Source: Allorhodoferax sp032337135
GTDB lineage: Bacteria; Pseudomonadota; Gammaproteobacteria; Burkholderiales; Burkholderiaceae_C
Direction: 5' to 3'
Length of the DNA: 64,000 bases
NCBI RefSeq assembly: GCF_032337135.1
Contig: NZ_JAVXZZ010000001.1
Coordinates: 310,001 to 374,000 of the forward strand
In this document: positions 46,367-54,662 of the stretch, in pieces
Position numbering within the stretch: position 1 is the first letter of the stretch
Layout: each line of letters begins with the position of its first letter
The notes under the pieces: model-generated
What the model saw: the letters and a program-made list of their open reading frames with translations, nothing else
What the model was told of the DNA's origin: nothing
Databases searched by the model: none
Translations under genes and position numbers: made by a program

Positions 46367-46819
46367 TCAGCGCGCTTTGGGCGGGCGGAAACGCGCCACA
46401 CGCGCCGCTCCCGACTGGGCCTTGGTGCGCACGCCCATGCGGGCCTTGTACCACTGGGGTACCGCGCCCTGCTTGAGGCGGAAATTCTTGCGCGGGTGCT
46501 GGTACTGCGGATAGACCGGTGTGGCCTCGGGCAGGGCCTGGTCGGTGGCCTCCTGCCAGGACTTCTCGAACTCGGAGGCCTGGGTCTGGATGCTGTTTTC
46601 CATGTCGCGCGCGGCCCCTTCGACCGATTCGCGCATCTTCTTGAGCTCGTCGAGCGCCATGGAGCGGTTGACCTCGGCCTTGACGTCGGCCACGTAGCGC
46701 TGCGCCTTGCCCAGCAAGGCGCCCAGCGTGCGCGCCACGCCCGGCAGCTTTTCCGGGCCGATGACGATCAGCGCCACGGCGCCGATGAGCGCCATCTTCG
46801 ATATGCCGAGATCAATCAC
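46367..46819 (-). CDS. tatB: Sec-independent translocase TatB
   Basis: 150 aa. Short N-terminal helix MIDLGISKMALIGAVALIVIGPEKLPG with the Glu and the GPEKLP hinge typical of TatB, followed by an amphipathic helix and a basic tail. The start is GTG 46819. Forms the substrate-binding complex with TatC. Confidence 0.95.
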   Translation of the reverse strand: MIDLGISKMALIGAVALIVIGPEKLPGVARTLGALLGKAQRYVADVKAEVNRSMALDELKKMRESVEGAARDMENSIQTQASEFEKSWQEATDQALPEATPVYPQYQHPRKNFRLKQGAVPQWYKARMGVRTKAQSGAARVARFRPPKAR

Positions 46820-46850
46820 GCGTGCAGTGCTTGCAGGAACTCAGGAGGAA

Positions 46851-47102
46851 TCAGGACTTGGGCGTGGCTTGCACGTCGATCGTGTCCTTCGCAGCAGTCT
46901 GCGGTGCTGCGTGCGACACCTGCTGAGCAGGCGGTTGCGGTGTAGCAGGTGTCTCCGGTGCGGCGCCGTCCCGCATGCCGTCCTTGAAGCCCTTGACGGC
47001 ACCACCCAGGTCAGAGCCGATGTTCTTGAGCTTCTTGGTGCCAAAGACCATGACCACGATCAACAGAACGATCAGCCAGTGCCAAATCGAAAACGAACCC
47101 AT
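46851..47102 (-). CDS. tatA: Sec-independent translocase TatA
   Basis: 83 aa. Single N-terminal helix, then FGTKKLKNIGSDLGGAVKGF and a Pro/Gln-rich tail. Pore-forming subunit. Precedes tatB by 31 bp. Confidence 0.96.
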   Translation of the reverse strand: MGSFSIWHWLIVLLIVVMVFGTKKLKNIGSDLGGAVKGFKDGMRDGAAPETPATPQPPAQQVSHAAPQTAAKDTIDVQATPKS

Positions 47103-47151
47103 GATGAACTCCTAAAGTCGGTGACGGATTTTAGACTGCCGCTGTGCCGAA

Positions 47152-47529
47152 TCAGCCACGCAACCAGGGGCGGCTGCCCCCCATGACATGAAAATGCAAG
47201 TGTCGCACTTCCTGCCCGCCTTCCACGCCGGTGTTGGTCACCAGCCGGAAGCCCCCATCGGGGTAAGGGTTGCAGCCTTCCTGCGCCGCCAGCTTCGGCA
47301 CCAGCGCCATCATGCGGCCCATCAGGCCCGCATGCGCATCCGTAATGTGCGCCATGCTGGGGATGTGCGCCTTGGGAATGATCAAGAAATGCACCGGCGC
47401 CCACGGGGCAATGTCGTGAAAACAGTAGAACTCATCGTCCTCGTAGACCGGCCGCGACGGAATCTTCTTGGCAACGATCTTGCAAAACAGGCAATCGGGG
47501 TCGTGGTCGACCACTCCATGGGTGCTCAT
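47152..47529 (-). CDS. hinT: HIT family nucleotide hydrolase HinT
   Basis: 125 aa. Histidine triad HLHFHVMGG near residue 110, with CLFCKI and YEDDEFYCFHDIAPWAPVH at the N-terminal side as in bacterial HinT (purine phosphoramidase). ATG 47529 overlaps the stop of the DUF4870 gene in ATGA. Confidence 0.94.
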   Translation of the reverse strand: MSTHGVVDHDPDCLFCKIVAKKIPSRPVYEDDEFYCFHDIAPWAPVHFLIIPKAHIPSMAHITDAHAGLMGRMMALVPKLAAQEGCNPYPDGGFRLVTNTGVEGGQEVRHLHFHVMGGSRPWLRG

Positions 47530-47933
47530 GCGTGAATCTCCTGGCCTTTGTTCATGGCGATGAAACCGGTGGCGATGCGGTAGAGGAACCACACCGAAAT
47601 GATGATCCAGGCAATCATGCCAGGCAGCAGCAACAGCGCCCACAAGGGCAGCGTCACCAGGTACAGCACTCCCGCTGTAACCACAGAGCGGATGCGGTAA
47701 CGGAAATGCGAGGCGTGCCAGGTGCCCTCGGCACTGTCGCGCTGGGTCCAGTCAATGAGCAGCGCCACGATGAGCAAGGTGGTGCCGAACTGGGCACCGG
47801 GCACCATGGCTGCCACCGCCACGAGCAAATGCAGCACGTAGCTGATGACGCCAATGGTGTTGAGGCGCTGCAGCAACGCCAGGTCAACCGGGGCTACCGC
47901 CTTGGGTGTCACATCGGTGAAATCTTCGCTCAT
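47526..47933 (-). CDS. DUF4870-type small membrane protein
   Basis: 135 aa with three predicted membrane helices (about 25-45, 48-62, 85-112 with extension). VISYVLHLLVAVAA and a C-terminal WIIISVWFLYRIATGFIAMNKG fit the DUF4870/Tic20-like family. ATG 47933 has GGAGG seven bases upstream. Lies in the his-tat array after hisE. Role unknown. Confidence 0.8.
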   Translation of the reverse strand: MSEDFTDVTPKAVAPVDLALLQRLNTIGVISYVLHLLVAVAAMVPGAQFGTTLLIVALLIDWTQRDSAEGTWHASHFRYRIRSVVTAGVLYLVTLPLWALLLLPGMIAWIIISVWFLYRIATGFIAMNKGQEIHA

Positions 47934-47964
47934 GGGAAAACCTCCAGAGTTCGGGTTCGGGCAA

Positions 47965-48354
47965 TCAGACTGCGCCACCCTCTCGGGCCGCGAGTTTGCG
48001 CAGGGCCTTTTCCTCGATGCCACTGGTGCCTTCACGGCGCTCGAGCTCGGCAATCACGTCGGCAGGCGTCAGGCCATAGTGGGCCAGCGCGATCATGCTG
48101 TGGAACCACAGGTCGGCCACCTCGTAGACGATCTTGGTCGCGTCGCCACCGTGGTCGGCATCCTTGGCGGCCATGACGACCTCGGTAGCCTCTTCGCCGA
48201 TCTTCTTCAAAAAGGCGTCCGGCCCCTTGGCCAGCAGCTTGGCCACGTAACTGGCGCTGGGGTCGCCCCCAGCCGCTGGCTTGCGGCTTTCGATCACGGC
48301 AGCCAAGCGCGCCAGCGCATCCTGGGACAAAGAAGTGGGTGTATTCGCAGACAT
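47965..48354 (-). CDS. hisE: Phosphoribosyl-ATP pyrophosphatase
   Basis: 129 aa all-alpha MazG-like fold. EEATEVVMAAKD and VYEVADLWFHSMIAL are the NTP-pyrophosphatase motifs. Second step of histidine synthesis. Five bases after hisI. Confidence 0.95.
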   Translation of the reverse strand: MSANTPTSLSQDALARLAAVIESRKPAAGGDPSASYVAKLLAKGPDAFLKKIGEEATEVVMAAKDADHGGDATKIVYEVADLWFHSMIALAHYGLTPADVIAELERREGTSGIEEKALRKLAAREGGAV

Positions 48355-48359
48355 GGTGC

Positions 48360-48749
48360 TTACTTGTAGATGCTCTCAGGGTCTTTCAGGACCGGATCCA
48401 CCGCCGTCCACTGCCCGTCGCGCAATACGCTGTAGAAGCAGCTGTGGCGGCCGGTGTGGCAGGCAATGCCGGGCGTGTGCCCGGTCTGGGTCACTTCCAG
48501 CAGGATGACGTCGTTGTCGCAGTCGATGCGGATGGCGTGCACAGTCTGCACGTGGCCCGACTCCTCGCCCTTGAACCAGAGCTTGTTGCGCGAGCGGCTG
48601 AAGTACACCGCACGGCCCAGCTCGGCGGTCTTCTGCAGGGCCTCGCGGTTCATCCAGGCGAACATGAGAACGTCGCGGCTGCCCTGCTCCTGCGCGATCA
48701 CGGGCACCAGCCCCTTCTCATCCCACTTGATCTGATCCAACCACTGCAT
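48360..48749 (-). CDS. hisI: Phosphoribosyl-AMP cyclohydrolase
   Basis: 129 aa. Motifs VLMFAWMNREAL, YFSRSRNKLWFKGEESGH and DCDNDVILLEV carry the zinc and magnesium ligands. Single-function HisI, with HisE encoded separately. A repeat copy lies between it and hisF. Confidence 0.96.
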   Translation of the reverse strand: MQWLDQIKWDEKGLVPVIAQEQGSRDVLMFAWMNREALQKTAELGRAVYFSRSRNKLWFKGEESGHVQTVHAIRIDCDNDVILLEVTQTGHTPGIACHTGRHSCFYSVLRDGQWTAVDPVLKDPESIYK

Positions 48750-48773
48750 GCTATGTTCTCGGTGGTGCGCCAG

Positions 48774-48827
48774 TTGCTACCAATTCAGTAGCTGCCTACG
48801 CAATTTCTACGCGGGCCAGAGCCCGAT
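48774..48827 (+). repeat. Short interspersed repeat, copy e (hisF-hisI gap)
   Basis: TTGCTACCAATTCAGTAGC, TGCCTACGCAATTTCTACGC, GGGCCAGAGCCCGAT. It takes up most of the 85-bp gap between hisF and hisI, in opposite orientation to the operon. Confidence 0.75.
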
Positions 48828-48834
48828 TTCATGG

Positions 48835-49614
48835 TCAAAGCCGTACCGGAATGCCACGCGCAGCCATGCGCGCCTTGGCCTGGGCCACGGTGTATTCGCC
48901 GTAATGGAAGATGCTGGCGGCCAGCACCGCATCCGCCCCGCCCTGCTGCACGCCATCGGCCAGGTGGTCGAGGTTACCCACTCCACCGCTGGCAATCACC
49001 GGCACGCTCACGGCGTCTGCCACGGCGCGGGTCAGTTCCAGGTCGAAGCCGCTCTTGGTGCCGTCACGGTCCATGCTGGTCAGCAAAATCTCGCCCGCGC
49101 CCCGGCGCGCCATCTCGGTCGCCCAGGCCACGGCGTCCAGACCGGTGTTCTTGCGTCCCCCGTGGCTGTACACATCCCAGCCGGCACCCCGGGCGAGCGC
49201 ATCTTCGGCACTGCGTCGCTTGGCGTCGATGGCCACCACGATGCACTGCGAGCCGTACTTTTCCGAGGCGTCGTTGATGACCTGCGGGTTGGCCAGCGCA
49301 GCCGAATTGAAGCTGGTCTTGTCGGCCCCTGCGTTGAGCAGGCGGCGCACGTCTTCCACCGTGCGCACCCCACCGCCTACGGTGAGAGGAATGAATACCT
49401 GGGAGGCCACGGCCTCGATGATGTGCAGGATCAGGTCGCGCCCGTCACTGGTGGCGGTAATGTCCAGAAAGGTCAGCTCGTCGGCACCCTGGTCGTTGTA
49501 GCGCGCGGCAATCTCGACCGGGTCGCCCGCATCGCGCAGCTCGACGAAGTTGACGCCTTTGACCACGCGACCACCGGTCACGTCCAGGCAAGGGATGATT
49601 CTCTTGGCAAGCAC
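48835..49614 (-). CDS. hisF: Imidazole glycerol phosphate synthase cyclase subunit
   Basis: 259 aa TIM barrel. Catalytic Asp11 in IIPCLDV and the second Asp in VVAIDAKR. Phosphate-binding LTVGGGVRT and ASGGVGN are present. Works with HisH. Three bases after hisA. Confidence 0.97.
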   Translation of the reverse strand: MLAKRIIPCLDVTGGRVVKGVNFVELRDAGDPVEIAARYNDQGADELTFLDITATSDGRDLILHIIEAVASQVFIPLTVGGGVRTVEDVRRLLNAGADKTSFNSAALANPQVINDASEKYGSQCIVVAIDAKRRSAEDALARGAGWDVYSHGGRKNTGLDAVAWATEMARRGAGEILLTSMDRDGTKSGFDLELTRAVADAVSVPVIASGGVGNLDHLADGVQQGGADAVLAASIFHYGEYTVAQAKARMAARGIPVRL

Positions 49615-49617
49615 CGG

Positions 49618-50358
49618 TCAGCCGTTCAGTTCGTCAGCGCGCTCTTGCGCCTTCTGGAAGTCCAGATCGCCACTGTAAATAGCGCGGCCGCAGATGACGC
49701 CTTCGACACCCTCATCTTCCACCGCGCACAGCGCCTCGATGTCGGCCATGTTGGACAGGCCGCCCGACGCGATAACGGGAATGGTGAGCGCCTGCGCCAG
49801 CTTGACCGTAGCCTCGATGTTGATGCCGGTGAGCATGCCGTCGCGGCCGATGTCGGTGTAGATGATGGACTCGACACCGTAGTCCTCGAACTTCTTGCCC
49901 AGGTCCACCACCTCGTGGCCGGTGAGCTTGCTCCAGCCGTCGGTGGCTACCTTGCCGTCCTTGGCGTCCAGGCCCACGATGATGTGGCCGCCGAACGCAG
50001 TACAGGCGTCACGCAGGAAGCCGGGGTTCTTGACCGCCGCGGTGCCGATGATGACGTAGCGCAGGCCGGCGTCGAGGTAGCGCTCGATGGTGTCCAGGTC
50101 GCGGATGCCGCCACCGAGCTGCACGTCGATCTCGTCGCCCACGGTCTTGAGGATCTTCTTGATGGCCTGCTCGTTCTTGGGCTGGCCGGCAAAGGCACCG
50201 TTCAGGTCCACCAGGTGCAGGCGACGCGCCCCCTTGTCCACCCAGCTGCGCGCCATCACGTCCGGTTGTTCACCAAACGTGGTGGATTGGTCCATATCAC
50301 CTTGTTTCAGGCGCACACAGTGGCCGTCCTTGAGGTCAATTGCGGGGATTAAAAGCAT
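49618..50358 (-). CDS. hisA: Phosphoribosylformimino-5-aminoimidazole carboxamide ribotide isomerase
   Basis: 246 aa TIM barrel. Catalytic Asp8 in IPAIDLKDGHCVRL, IYTDIGRDGM for the second Asp, and phosphate loops QLGGGIRD and ASGGLSN. Amadori rearrangement step of histidine synthesis. Confidence 0.97.
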   Translation of the reverse strand: MLLIPAIDLKDGHCVRLKQGDMDQSTTFGEQPDVMARSWVDKGARRLHLVDLNGAFAGQPKNEQAIKKILKTVGDEIDVQLGGGIRDLDTIERYLDAGLRYVIIGTAAVKNPGFLRDACTAFGGHIIVGLDAKDGKVATDGWSKLTGHEVVDLGKKFEDYGVESIIYTDIGRDGMLTGINIEATVKLAQALTIPVIASGGLSNMADIEALCAVEDEGVEGVICGRAIYSGDLDFQKAQERADELNG

Positions 50359-50418
50359 GATGCTTCAGAGCGTGGGGAGTGGAGGAAAAAGAAGCGCGCA
50401 GCGTCGCCAGGAAAGAAA

Positions 50419-51078
50419 TCAGGGGTTCCAGTGCAGGAAGTTGCGGTACAGGGACAAACCGTGGTCGGCACTTTTTTCGGGGTGGAACTGGGTCGCGAAA
50501 ATATTATCGCGTGCCACCGCACAGCTGAAGCGTGCGCCGTAGTCGGTTTCGCCCACACTGTGGCGTGCATCGGACGGTTTGGCGTAGTAGCTGTGCACGA
50601 AGTAGAAGTAGCTGCCATCCGGCACATCGCCCCATACCGGGTGTCGCTTGTCGGTGCCCGCGCCGGTCTGCCAGACCTGGTTCCAGCCCATCTGCGGTAC
50701 CTTGAAGCGGCTGCCGTCTTCCTGCAAGCGGCCTTCGAGCTCGAAGCGCACCACGCGACCCGGAATCAGCCCCAGGCAGTCCACGCCCTGCTCTTCGCTG
50801 TGGTCCAGCAGCATCTGCATGCCCACGCACACGCCCATGAGCGGCTTGTTGGCAGCGGCGTGCATCACGGCATCGAACATGCCGCTCTCATGCAGGTCGC
50901 GCATGCAGTCGCGCATGGCGCCCTGGCCTGGCAGCACCACGCGCTCGGCATCCATCACTTCCTGGGCCGTGCGGGCCCAGACCACGTCCACGCCAGCGTC
51001 TGCGGCCACATGCATCACGGCCTGCGTCACCGAGCGCAGGTTGCCCATGCCGTAGTCCACCACTGCCACTTTTTTCAT
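50419..51078 (-). CDS. hisH: Imidazole glycerol phosphate synthase glutaminase subunit
   Basis: 219 aa class I glutamine amidotransferase. Nucleophile Cys in GVCVGMQ, His-Glu pair in FATQFHPEKS. DYGMGNLRSV at the N-terminus. The ATG at 51078 abuts a short repeat that forms its entire upstream leader. Confidence 0.97.
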   Translation of the reverse strand: MKKVAVVDYGMGNLRSVTQAVMHVAADAGVDVVWARTAQEVMDAERVVLPGQGAMRDCMRDLHESGMFDAVMHAAANKPLMGVCVGMQMLLDHSEEQGVDCLGLIPGRVVRFELEGRLQEDGSRFKVPQMGWNQVWQTGAGTDKRHPVWGDVPDGSYFYFVHSYYAKPSDARHSVGETDYGARFSCAVARDNIFATQFHPEKSADHGLSLYRNFLHWNP

Positions 51079-51127
51079 GCTACAAATTTACTAGCTGTTT
51101 ACGCTGTATCGACGCGGGCCAGACGGC
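51078..51127 (+). repeat. Short interspersed repeat, copy f (hisH-hisB gap)
   Basis: TGCTACAAATTTACTAGC, TGTTTACGCTGTATCGACGC, GGGCCAGACGGCC. It occupies the hisB-hisH gap in opposite orientation to the genes, and its first base pairs with the A of the hisH start codon. Confidence 0.7.
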
Positions 51128-51141
51128 CTTTTGGCTCGATT

Positions 51142-51771
51142 CTACAGACTACCCTTGGTCGACGGAATGACCCCGGCCGCACGGGGGTCGCGTTCGAGCG
51201 CCGCACGCAGTGCCCGCGCGAAGGCCTTGAACACCGTCTCCGCCTGGTGGTGGGCGTTGTGGCCCTTGAGGTTGTCGATGTGCAGCGTCACCTGTGCATG
51301 GTTCACGAAGCCCTGGAAGAATTCGTGCATGAGCTGGGTGTCAAAGCTGCCGATCATGCCGCTGGTGAATGGCACGTCCATCACCAGGCCCGGCCGGCCG
51401 GAAAAGTCGATGACCACGCGGCTCAGGGCTTCGTCCAGTGGCACATAGGCGTGGCCGTAGCGGTAGATGCCCTTCTTGTCACCCACGGCCTTGGCCACCG
51501 CCTGCCCCAGGGTGATGCCCACGTCTTCGACCGTGTGGTGGCCGTCGATATGCAGGTCGCCATCGGCTTCGATGTCGAGGTCGATCAGTCCATGGCGGGC
51601 GATCTGGTCGAGCATGTGGTCGAAGAAGCCGATGCCGGTGGACAGGCGGCTCTGGCCCGTGCCGTCCAGGTTGACGCGCACCCGGATCTTGGTCTCGTTG
51701 GTGTTGCGCACCACCTCGGCCACGCGGGGCAAGGCGGTGGAGGGAACTTCGGTCAGGGCGTAATCGGTCAT
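51142..51771 (-). CDS. hisB: Imidazoleglycerol-phosphate dehydratase
   Basis: 209 aa monofunctional HisB. Manganese-binding histidines in GFFDHMLDQIARHG, IDGHHTVED and the paired C-terminal HxxHHQAE (KGHNAHHQAE). No phosphatase domain. Overlaps the hisC stop (ATGA). Confidence 0.97.
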   Translation of the reverse strand: MTDYALTEVPSTALPRVAEVVRNTNETKIRVRVNLDGTGQSRLSTGIGFFDHMLDQIARHGLIDLDIEADGDLHIDGHHTVEDVGITLGQAVAKAVGDKKGIYRYGHAYVPLDEALSRVVIDFSGRPGLVMDVPFTSGMIGSFDTQLMHEFFQGFVNHAQVTLHIDNLKGHNAHHQAETVFKAFARALRAALERDPRAAGVIPSTKGSL

Positions 51772-52904
51772 AGTGTGTCCTGCAGGGCCGCGAGCAGGGC
51801 GCGGTTTTCGTCGGCGGCGCCCACGGTCAGGCGCAGGCAGTTGGCCAGCAATGGGTGCATTTTAGAAACGTTCTTCACCAGAATGCCACGGGCCTTGAGG
51901 CCGTCGAACACCTGTTGTGCCCGGTCCACAGCGCCTTCGAAGCGCACCAGCACCATGTTGGCGTCGCTCTCGAACGCCCGCACGCCCGGCATCGCCCGAA
52001 GTGCTTCCAAAAGAATAGCGCGCTGCGCACAGATTTCGCGGGCCTGGGCCGCAAACACCTCCTGGTGTTCGAGCGCGAACAGCGCGCATTCGTAGTTGAG
52101 TACGCTCACGTTGTAGGGCGGGCGCACCTTGTCCACCTCGGCCACCAGGGCGGCGGGGCCCACCATGTAGCCCAGGCGCACCCCGGCCAGGCCGAACTTG
52201 GAGAGCGTGCGCATCAAGAGCACATGGCCATGGTCCTGCGGGCGGGCACGAATCTCGTCGATCCAGCTGTGGCTGGAAAACGGCTGGTAGGCCTCGTCCA
52301 CGGCCACGATACTGCCCGCGCTGGCAGCTGCCTCGATGACCGTCGCCATGGCGCCGCGGTCCCACAGGTTGGCCGTGGGGTTGTTCGGGTAGGCCAGGTA
52401 GACGATGGCCGGTTGGCGGGTCTGGATGGCCTGCACCATGGCCGGCACATCGAGCGCAAATTCGGGGGTGAGCGGCACGCCCATGAAGTCCAGCCCCTGC
52501 AGCGCGGCGCTCATGGCGTACATCACGAAGCCGGGCACGGGGGCCAGGATGGCGGGGCGCGCTTCACCGGCCGCCACCGGGCGGTCGCAGGCCATGGCCA
52601 GCAGCGAAATCAGCTCGTCCGAGCCATTGCCCAGCATGATGTCGTAACCCGCGGGCATGTCGGCGTACGCGGCCAGCGCCTTGCGCAGGTCGTTCACGCG
52701 GCCATCGGGGTAGCGGTTCAGCGCCAGGGCACCCAGGCGCTGGCCCAGTTCAGCCTGCAGTGCGGCGGGAAGCGGGTGCGGGTTCTCCATGGCGTCGAGC
52801 TTGACCATGCCCTTGGAATCCTGGATGGCATAGGCATGCATGGACTGCACATCCTGGCGGATGCGGCGTGCAATCACAGCGTCGGTGCTAGCGGTCGTAC
52901 TCAT
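51768..52904 (-). CDS. hisC: Histidinol-phosphate aminotransferase
   Basis: 378 aa PLP enzyme. Schiff-base Lys in MRTLSKFGLAG, YPNNPT and VDEAYQPF are typical. The ATG at 52904 overlaps the stop of the PIN-toxin gene in ATGA, so translation of hisC is now coupled to an unrelated gene rather than to hisD. Confidence 0.96.
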   Translation of the reverse strand: MSTTASTDAVIARRIRQDVQSMHAYAIQDSKGMVKLDAMENPHPLPAALQAELGQRLGALALNRYPDGRVNDLRKALAAYADMPAGYDIMLGNGSDELISLLAMACDRPVAAGEARPAILAPVPGFVMYAMSAALQGLDFMGVPLTPEFALDVPAMVQAIQTRQPAIVYLAYPNNPTANLWDRGAMATVIEAAASAGSIVAVDEAYQPFSSHSWIDEIRARPQDHGHVLLMRTLSKFGLAGVRLGYMVGPAALVAEVDKVRPPYNVSVLNYECALFALEHQEVFAAQAREICAQRAILLEALRAMPGVRAFESDANMVLVRFEGAVDRAQQVFDGLKARGILVKNVSKMHPLLANCLRLTVGAADENRALLAALQDTL

Positions 52905-53377
52905 GGTGCGGGGGTCTCCACGGCGAAGCCAGCGCCTGCCAGCGTGCCGACAAAGGGGTTGAAAGCGGTCACGCCGTCAATCTGCTGCAGGTGGGTAAGC
53001 TCCGTGCTCAGCACGTAGCGGGCGCCGCTCTGGGCGGCAGCGGCCACCACCAGGGCATCCCAGTACGGCAGGCCAAAGCGCGCTTCCACGCCCCAGGCGG
53101 TTTCCACCGTCTGGTGGTCCACCTGCCAGGGCTTCCACAGCTGGTAGCGACGCAGCTTTGCGCGGGCATCCCCAGCGGGCATGCCAAAGCGCTGGGTGGC
53201 AATCACGTAGTACTCGGACAACACCTGCGTGCTCACGCGCCCGCAGCGCCCCTGCCACAGCGCTTCCATCCAGGCGCGCGCCGTGGCGCGGCGGGTGGCG
53301 TCGTGGGCGTCATCCACCGCCAGCAACACCGCGGTGTCGACAAAACACACCGGGGCCAACGCAGTTTCAGCGGCCAT
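52901..53377 (-). CDS. PIN-domain toxin (VapC-like ribonuclease)
   Basis: 158 aa. The acidic cluster of the PIN fold is visible: Asp in CFVDTAVLLAVDD (about residue 14), Glu in QVLSEYYV (about 54) and Asp in PYWDALVVAAA (about 105). It is encoded directly after a small putative antitoxin with an 11-bp overlap. Members of this family cleave RNA. The cleavage target is unknown. Its last codon overlaps the hisC start. Assignment to the VapBC class rests on domain and operon layout. Confidence 0.85.
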   Translation of the reverse strand: MAAETALAPVCFVDTAVLLAVDDAHDATRRATARAWMEALWQGRCGRVSTQVLSEYYVIATQRFGMPAGDARAKLRRYQLWKPWQVDHQTVETAWGVEARFGLPYWDALVVAAAAQSGARYVLSTELTHLQQIDGVTAFNPFVGTLAGAGFAVETPAP

Positions 53378-53594
53378 GCGTCACCTCGCGGGCGGGCAAC
53401 GGCTGGCCGTTGGAGTCGAATGTGGACGTGTCCGCCTGCCACTCGCGCTGCGCGCGCGCATAGGCGTCGTCGTGCTGCATCTTCTCGGCCAGCATCTCCC
53501 CCACCAGCCGCGACACGCTGCTGCCGCGCTTGGCCGCCTCGATGCGCACCCATTCGAGCACGGTGTCTTCCACGGTGATGGTGACGTTTTTCAC
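53367..53594 (-). CDS. Antitoxin (ribbon-helix-helix-type) of the PIN toxin
   Basis: 75 aa. The N-terminus KNVTITVEDTVLEWVRIEAAKRGSS looks like a ribbon-helix-helix DNA-binding domain, with SVSRLVGEMLAEKM as the second helix. The acidic/polar C-terminal part would wrap the toxin. The start is GTG 53594; no ATG is better placed. The start codon lies within a 45-bp palindrome, consistent with autorepression. Confidence 0.8.
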   Translation of the reverse strand: MKNVTITVEDTVLEWVRIEAAKRGSSVSRLVGEMLAEKMQHDDAYARAQREWQADTSTFDSNGQPLPAREVTHGR

Positions 53595-53636
53595 GAAATC
53601 AGTGTAACACGAAATTCGTGTAACACTGATTTCGTG
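53592..53636. promoter_or_regulatory. Palindromic operator of the toxin-antitoxin pair
   Basis: 45-bp near-perfect palindrome. Outer halves CACGAAATCAGTGT and its reverse complement flank an inner ACACGAA-A-TTCGTGT. The only breaks are three A/T positions. It covers the antitoxin GTG start codon, so antitoxin binding would block transcription and perhaps translation start. Because hisC follows the toxin by overlap, this site may also govern the second half of the his genes. Confidence 0.75.
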
Positions 53637-53750
53637 GTTAATACCTTCAATCAGTTCCGGGCCGTGCCAGTGCTACAGTCCAACGCAAAACAACGCATGC
53701 TCGCCATGGCACTATCCCCACCCACCGCTCCGTCAAGGCATCTGCCGGGT

Positions 53751-53806
53751 TTGTCGCTATCTTTAGATGAGCGCCTTGCGCATATTCCACGCGGGCTGGA
53801 GGCTGT
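53751..53806 (+). repeat. Short interspersed repeat, copy g (diverged)
   Basis: TTGTCGCTATCTTTAGATGA, GCGCCTTGCGCATATTCCA, CGCGGGCTGGAGGCTG: same layout as the other copies. Lies in the 278-bp gap between the antitoxin operator and the next plus-strand gene, which otherwise holds nothing I can assign. Confidence 0.55.
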
Positions 53807-53872
53807 TTTTATGGGTTTTCAACCGAACGAATTGGCGGAATCCTGCCGTCTACATTACGTTGGGCACGACAC

Positions 53873-54613
53873 ATGATTCGCTTTTTTGCTTTGGCTGTAG
53901 TCGTTCTGACCCAAAGTTGGCCCGTGATCGCCGCACCTGAGGAAGTGAAGCCGGGAACATACTACCGAGAGGGCGGCTCCGGAACACTTTTGATCGAAAA
54001 ACAGGGCCTAGACGGGCAATTCTTTCAGATCGAGACCATCGGTGGCAACTGCCACCTGTGCTCAGTTGGCGGCAGAGTGCACCAAACGTCAGGGCACGCA
54101 GACGAGGGCAACGGCCTGACGTGCACGGTTTCGTTCCAAACAGTCGGCACATCGATCAAAGTCGAACCGCTAACGGAGGAGGGTTGCAGAGACTTCTGTG
54201 GCGCGCGGGCCGGCTTCGACGGCGTGTATCGAGCACTTTCCAAATCATGCACACCGGAAGGTCGCCAAACACGATGGGACCAGTCCCTGTCCCACTACAA
54301 GGCCAAGCGCTACAAGGCATCAAAGAACGCGTTGCGCAGTCTCATATCCGAGTGCAAGGCGCACATGAACTGGATTGAGATCGATCAGGTGCGAAATGAC
54401 CTTGCCCTGTCGCAGTATCACGACGGCTCCCCCGCTGATTGCCTTGCCACCTTGAAGTCAACGTTGGCGGGTCGCCTCGACGACGAGGAGGACCTTAAGA
54501 GGGGCGACACCATCTTCCTGCCGCCATGCGATTTCGACAACTACATCACTGTGGCGAAGGCTACTTGGTTCAATCGGGCGTTGTGCGAGAAAGCCCTTCA
54601 TCCGTCACGCTGA
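53873..54613 (+). CDS. Hypothetical exported cysteine-rich protein
   Basis: 246 aa, not recognised with confidence. A signal peptide (MIRFFALAVVVLTQSWPVIA, cleaving near AAPEE) precedes a beta-rich part with GNCHLC, LTCTV and EEGCRDFCGARAGFDGVYR, then a helical C-terminal part with further cysteines (about nine in total). The CRDFCGARAGFDG segment recalls exported proteins of unknown function in Burkholderiales. Lower GC than its neighbours and plus-strand placement inside a minus-strand his array suggest acquisition. Confidence 0.6.
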   Translation: MIRFFALAVVVLTQSWPVIAAPEEVKPGTYYREGGSGTLLIEKQGLDGQFFQIETIGGNCHLCSVGGRVHQTSGHADEGNGLTCTVSFQTVGTSIKVEPLTEEGCRDFCGARAGFDGVYRALSKSCTPEGRQTRWDQSLSHYKAKRYKASKNALRSLISECKAHMNWIEIDQVRNDLALSQYHDGSPADCLATLKSTLAGRLDDEEDLKRGDTIFLPPCDFDNYITVAKATWFNRALCEKALHPSR

Positions 54614-54614
54614 G

Positions 54615-54662
54615 GCCGGCGAAGCCCAACCCCTCGCTGGAGCGGACCTGCACCGGCGTGGC
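54615..54662 (+). other. attC-like half site after the hypothetical gene (tentative)
   Basis: Immediately after the stop codon comes GAAGCCCAACCCCTCGCTGG then AGCGGACCTGCACCGGCG, which resembles the left part of integron-type attC sites or a related repeat. No matching right half (complement ending in GTTGGGC/GTTAGGC) is visible within 150 bp, so this may be a remnant. Confidence 0.25.

Noticed and set aside
48748..52095. Long plus-strand frames opposite hisF, hisA, hisH and hisB.
   Set aside because: Antisense shadows; the minus-strand His proteins have intact catalytic motifs.
53640..53876. A plus-strand reading frame of about 55 codons ending at 53876 before the orphan exported protein.
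   Set aside because: It runs through a short repeat copy and has no ribosome-binding site or family resemblance.
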